Shown: positions 5,572 through 6,276 of the stretch, one piece after another
Layout of the letters: every line of letters begins with the position of its first letter
How positions within the stretch are numbered: position 1 is the first letter of the stretch
Assembly (NCBI GenBank): GCA_002849045.2
Contig: NCRO01000464.1
Span: 1 to 6,276, forward strand
Origin: Candidatus Sediminicultor secundus
GTDB taxonomy: Bacteria; Atribacterota; JS1; SB-45; 34-128
Length of the DNA stretch: 6,276 bases
Direction: 5' to 3'
Notes under the pieces: generated by a model
Databases searched by the model: none
What the model was told of the DNA's origin: nothing
What the model saw: only the letters and a program-made list of their open reading frames with translations
Translations under genes and position numbers: made by a program

Positions 5572-5666
5572 AAAAAAAACAACAACAGCGTTGTTATTAT
5601 TAGGGTGTAAAAATTGGACTTATCCAAGTCCAATTTTTACACCCTAACATTGTTGTTGTTGTTTTT
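5572..5666. repeat. Nested inverted repeat: 22-bp perfect hairpin inside an A-tract/T-tract stem; possible bidirectional terminator
   Basis: The inner stem is perfect over 22 bp (5600-5621 with 5626-5647) and closes on the 4-nt loop ATCC; its outer end reads TTAGGGTGT and CACCCTAA. Around it, AAAAACAACAACA (5575-5587) pairs with TGTTGTTGTTTTT (5654-5666), extendable by three positions if G-T pairs are allowed. The left flank has eight A's (5572-5579) and the right flank five T's, so each strand shows a stem followed by T's. The two flanking genes converge on this place, which would fit a two-way terminator. Its length and perfection also fit a small palindromic mobile element. Confidence 0.8.
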
Positions 5667-5672
5667 ATTCAA

Positions 5673-5797
5673 TTGTTATTATTAGGGGTCAAGATTTGAA
5701 CCACCTTCGCTAAAATTTTGCACCACCCCTGGTGCAAAAATGACACTAAAACGCGAAAATTACGACAAATTTACACTACCCCTAGTGCAAATTTGTC
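5673..5797. repeat. Palindrome cluster: direct repeat TTGTTATTATTAGGG plus two related CCCC-loop hairpins
   Basis: TTGTTATTATTAGGG at 5673-5687 repeats 5591-5605 exactly. Then come two similar hairpins. The first is TTTTGCACCA (5716-5725), loop CCCC, TGGTGCAAAA (5730-5739). The second is GACAAATTTACACTA (5764-5778), loop CCCC, TAGTGCAAATTTGTC (5783-5797), with one A/C mismatch. They share the pattern TTNCACYA-CCCC-TRGTGCAAA. From memory, AGGGGTCAAG-like palindromic DNA of this kind occurs near Y1 (IS200-like/REP-associated) transposases, but no transposase is present. No gene is seen in 5472-5892. Confidence 0.8.
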
Positions 5798-5804
5798 ATT
5801 ATTT

Positions 5805-5885
5805 TCCTCCCTTTCGATGGAAGATTAAGTAGGGTGAGTAATTTATCTGTCATTGCGAAGAAGCGAAGCGACTGAAGCAATCTCG
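5805..5885. repeat. Dispersed repeats: CTCCC-type unit followed by CHCEERSDEAI-type palindrome
   Basis: TCCTCCCTTTCGATGGAAG at 5805-5823, then GATTAAGTA and GGGTGAGTAATTTAT (5832-5846), is a degenerate copy of the element at 1935-1982. Directly after it, CTGTCATTGCGAAGAAGCG and onward to GAAGCAATCTCG (5847-5885) is a copy of the palindromic repeat found inside the mutase gene. It ends 7 nt from the stop codon of the minus-strand gene. Confidence 0.8.
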
Positions 5886-5892
5886 TTTTGAT

Positions 5893-6260
5893 TTATGCTT
5901 CTTCTTCACGATTCTGCTCCGGATATGGTAAATCCTCAGATCTAACCATCTCATAAACGTTGGTTTGATGATTTCCATCCGGCAATCTTCTCTTATACAT
6001 TTTTTTAATCAATCCAAATTTAATTAACACTTCACGGTATTTTCTAACACTATTCTTAGTAATTCCGAGATCTTCGGCTAACGTTCTTACAGATGGCCAA
6101 GCATGTGTTTTTTGCCATAACAATAACTTAATAAATCCATATAGAGGACAGATGGTCCCGGACCTATAATACCCGACCAATAATCTAAAAAATTATTATT
6201 AATCATTACAAAACCGTTTTCTGAACCCTTCTCCTCATCATATTCAATTTCTTTTTCCAT
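5893..6260 (-). pseudogene. Helix-turn-helix DNA-binding protein (HTH_36-like), interrupted by an apparent -1 frameshift
   Basis: Two minus-strand frames join to make one small protein. The 5' frame starts at ATG 6260-6258, 7 nt after AAAGGA (6273-6268), and reads MEKEIEYDEEKGSENGFVMI ... GPGPSVLYMDLLSYCYGKK before running to a stop at 6087. The 3' frame, open from 6192 to 5893, continues HAWPSVRTLAEDLGITKNSV ... KFGLIKKMYKRR ... TNVYEMV. One extra A in the A6 run (6113-6108) would give GKKTHAWPSV and a continuous 122-residue protein. The WPSVRTLAEDLGI helix-turn-helix and the C-terminal NVYEMV strand match the HTH_36 type often found in plasmid replication or mobile-element regulators. If 5893-6180 is annotated alone it needs an unsupported TTG start and loses the real N-terminus. 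The cause could be a sequencing indel, mutation or, less likely, slippage. Confidence 0.75.
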
Positions 6261-6276
6261 ATCTTTTTCCTTTCTA

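Noticed and set aside
5591..5666. Integron attC site
   Set aside because: The GTTRRRY and RYYYAAC core sites are absent in the required order, and the stem is a perfect palindrome without the extrahelical bases typical of attC.
6087..6192. Programmed -1 ribosomal frameshift in the minus-strand HTH gene
   Set aside because: The frame phase at the A6 run gives C AAA AAA, not a canonical X XXY YYZ heptamer; an indel in a homopolymer is simpler.

Overview
The window looks like chromosomal DNA from an uncultured, fairly AT-rich bacterium. It has Shine-Dalgarno-led genes, sigma70-like promoters, a TTG start and intergenic gaps crowded with short repeats. The mix of a DUF4143 ATPase, a 23S-rRNA-intervening-sequence-type four-helix-bundle gene, a winged-helix/Rossmann 'EPS-associated' regulator, CHCEERSDEAI-type palindromic repeats and GACCGGTA/AACTTGC microsatellites reminds me of Omnitrophota-like metagenome genomes. 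That is an impression from memory, not proof.

Layout on the plus strand: (1) the last codons of an upstream gene (1-30), then a phosphoglucomutase/phosphomannomutase (35-1885) with repeat-derived DNA inserted in frame; (2) a 308-nt gap with a GC-rich hairpin repeat, an 8-nt-period array, a 7-nt-period array and a strong promoter; (3) an orphan DUF4143 ATPase (2194-3423); (4) 56 nt further on, a type II toxin-antitoxin pair, with an RHH-like antitoxin (3480-3701) overlapping a MazF/PemK toxin (3698-4015) by 4 nt; (5) a 390-nt repeat-filled leader with another strong promoter; (6) a four-helix-bundle gene (4406-4762) and a winged-helix/Rossmann regulator (4815-5471), separated by a 7-nt-period array. 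Their ribosome-binding sites directly abut the repeats.

From 5472 to 5892 no gene is visible. This gap between convergent genes holds nested palindromes: a 22-bp perfect hairpin inside an A-tract/T-tract outer stem, two related hairpins with CCCC loops, and fragments of three dispersed repeat families. On the minus strand, 6260-5893, lies a small helix-turn-helix gene with its own ATG and Shine-Dalgarno. It is split by an apparent -1 frameshift near a run of six A's.

The functional links are modest. The phosphohexomutase and the EPS-type regulator would both fit envelope or exopolysaccharide sugar metabolism. The ATPase and the toxin-antitoxin pair form an accessory segment. I do not see a complete new defence system. 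The most unusual content is non-coding: paired arrays of period 8 then period 7 that recur in every large gap on the left side and supply the context of two start sites, plus the palindrome cluster at 5572-5797.
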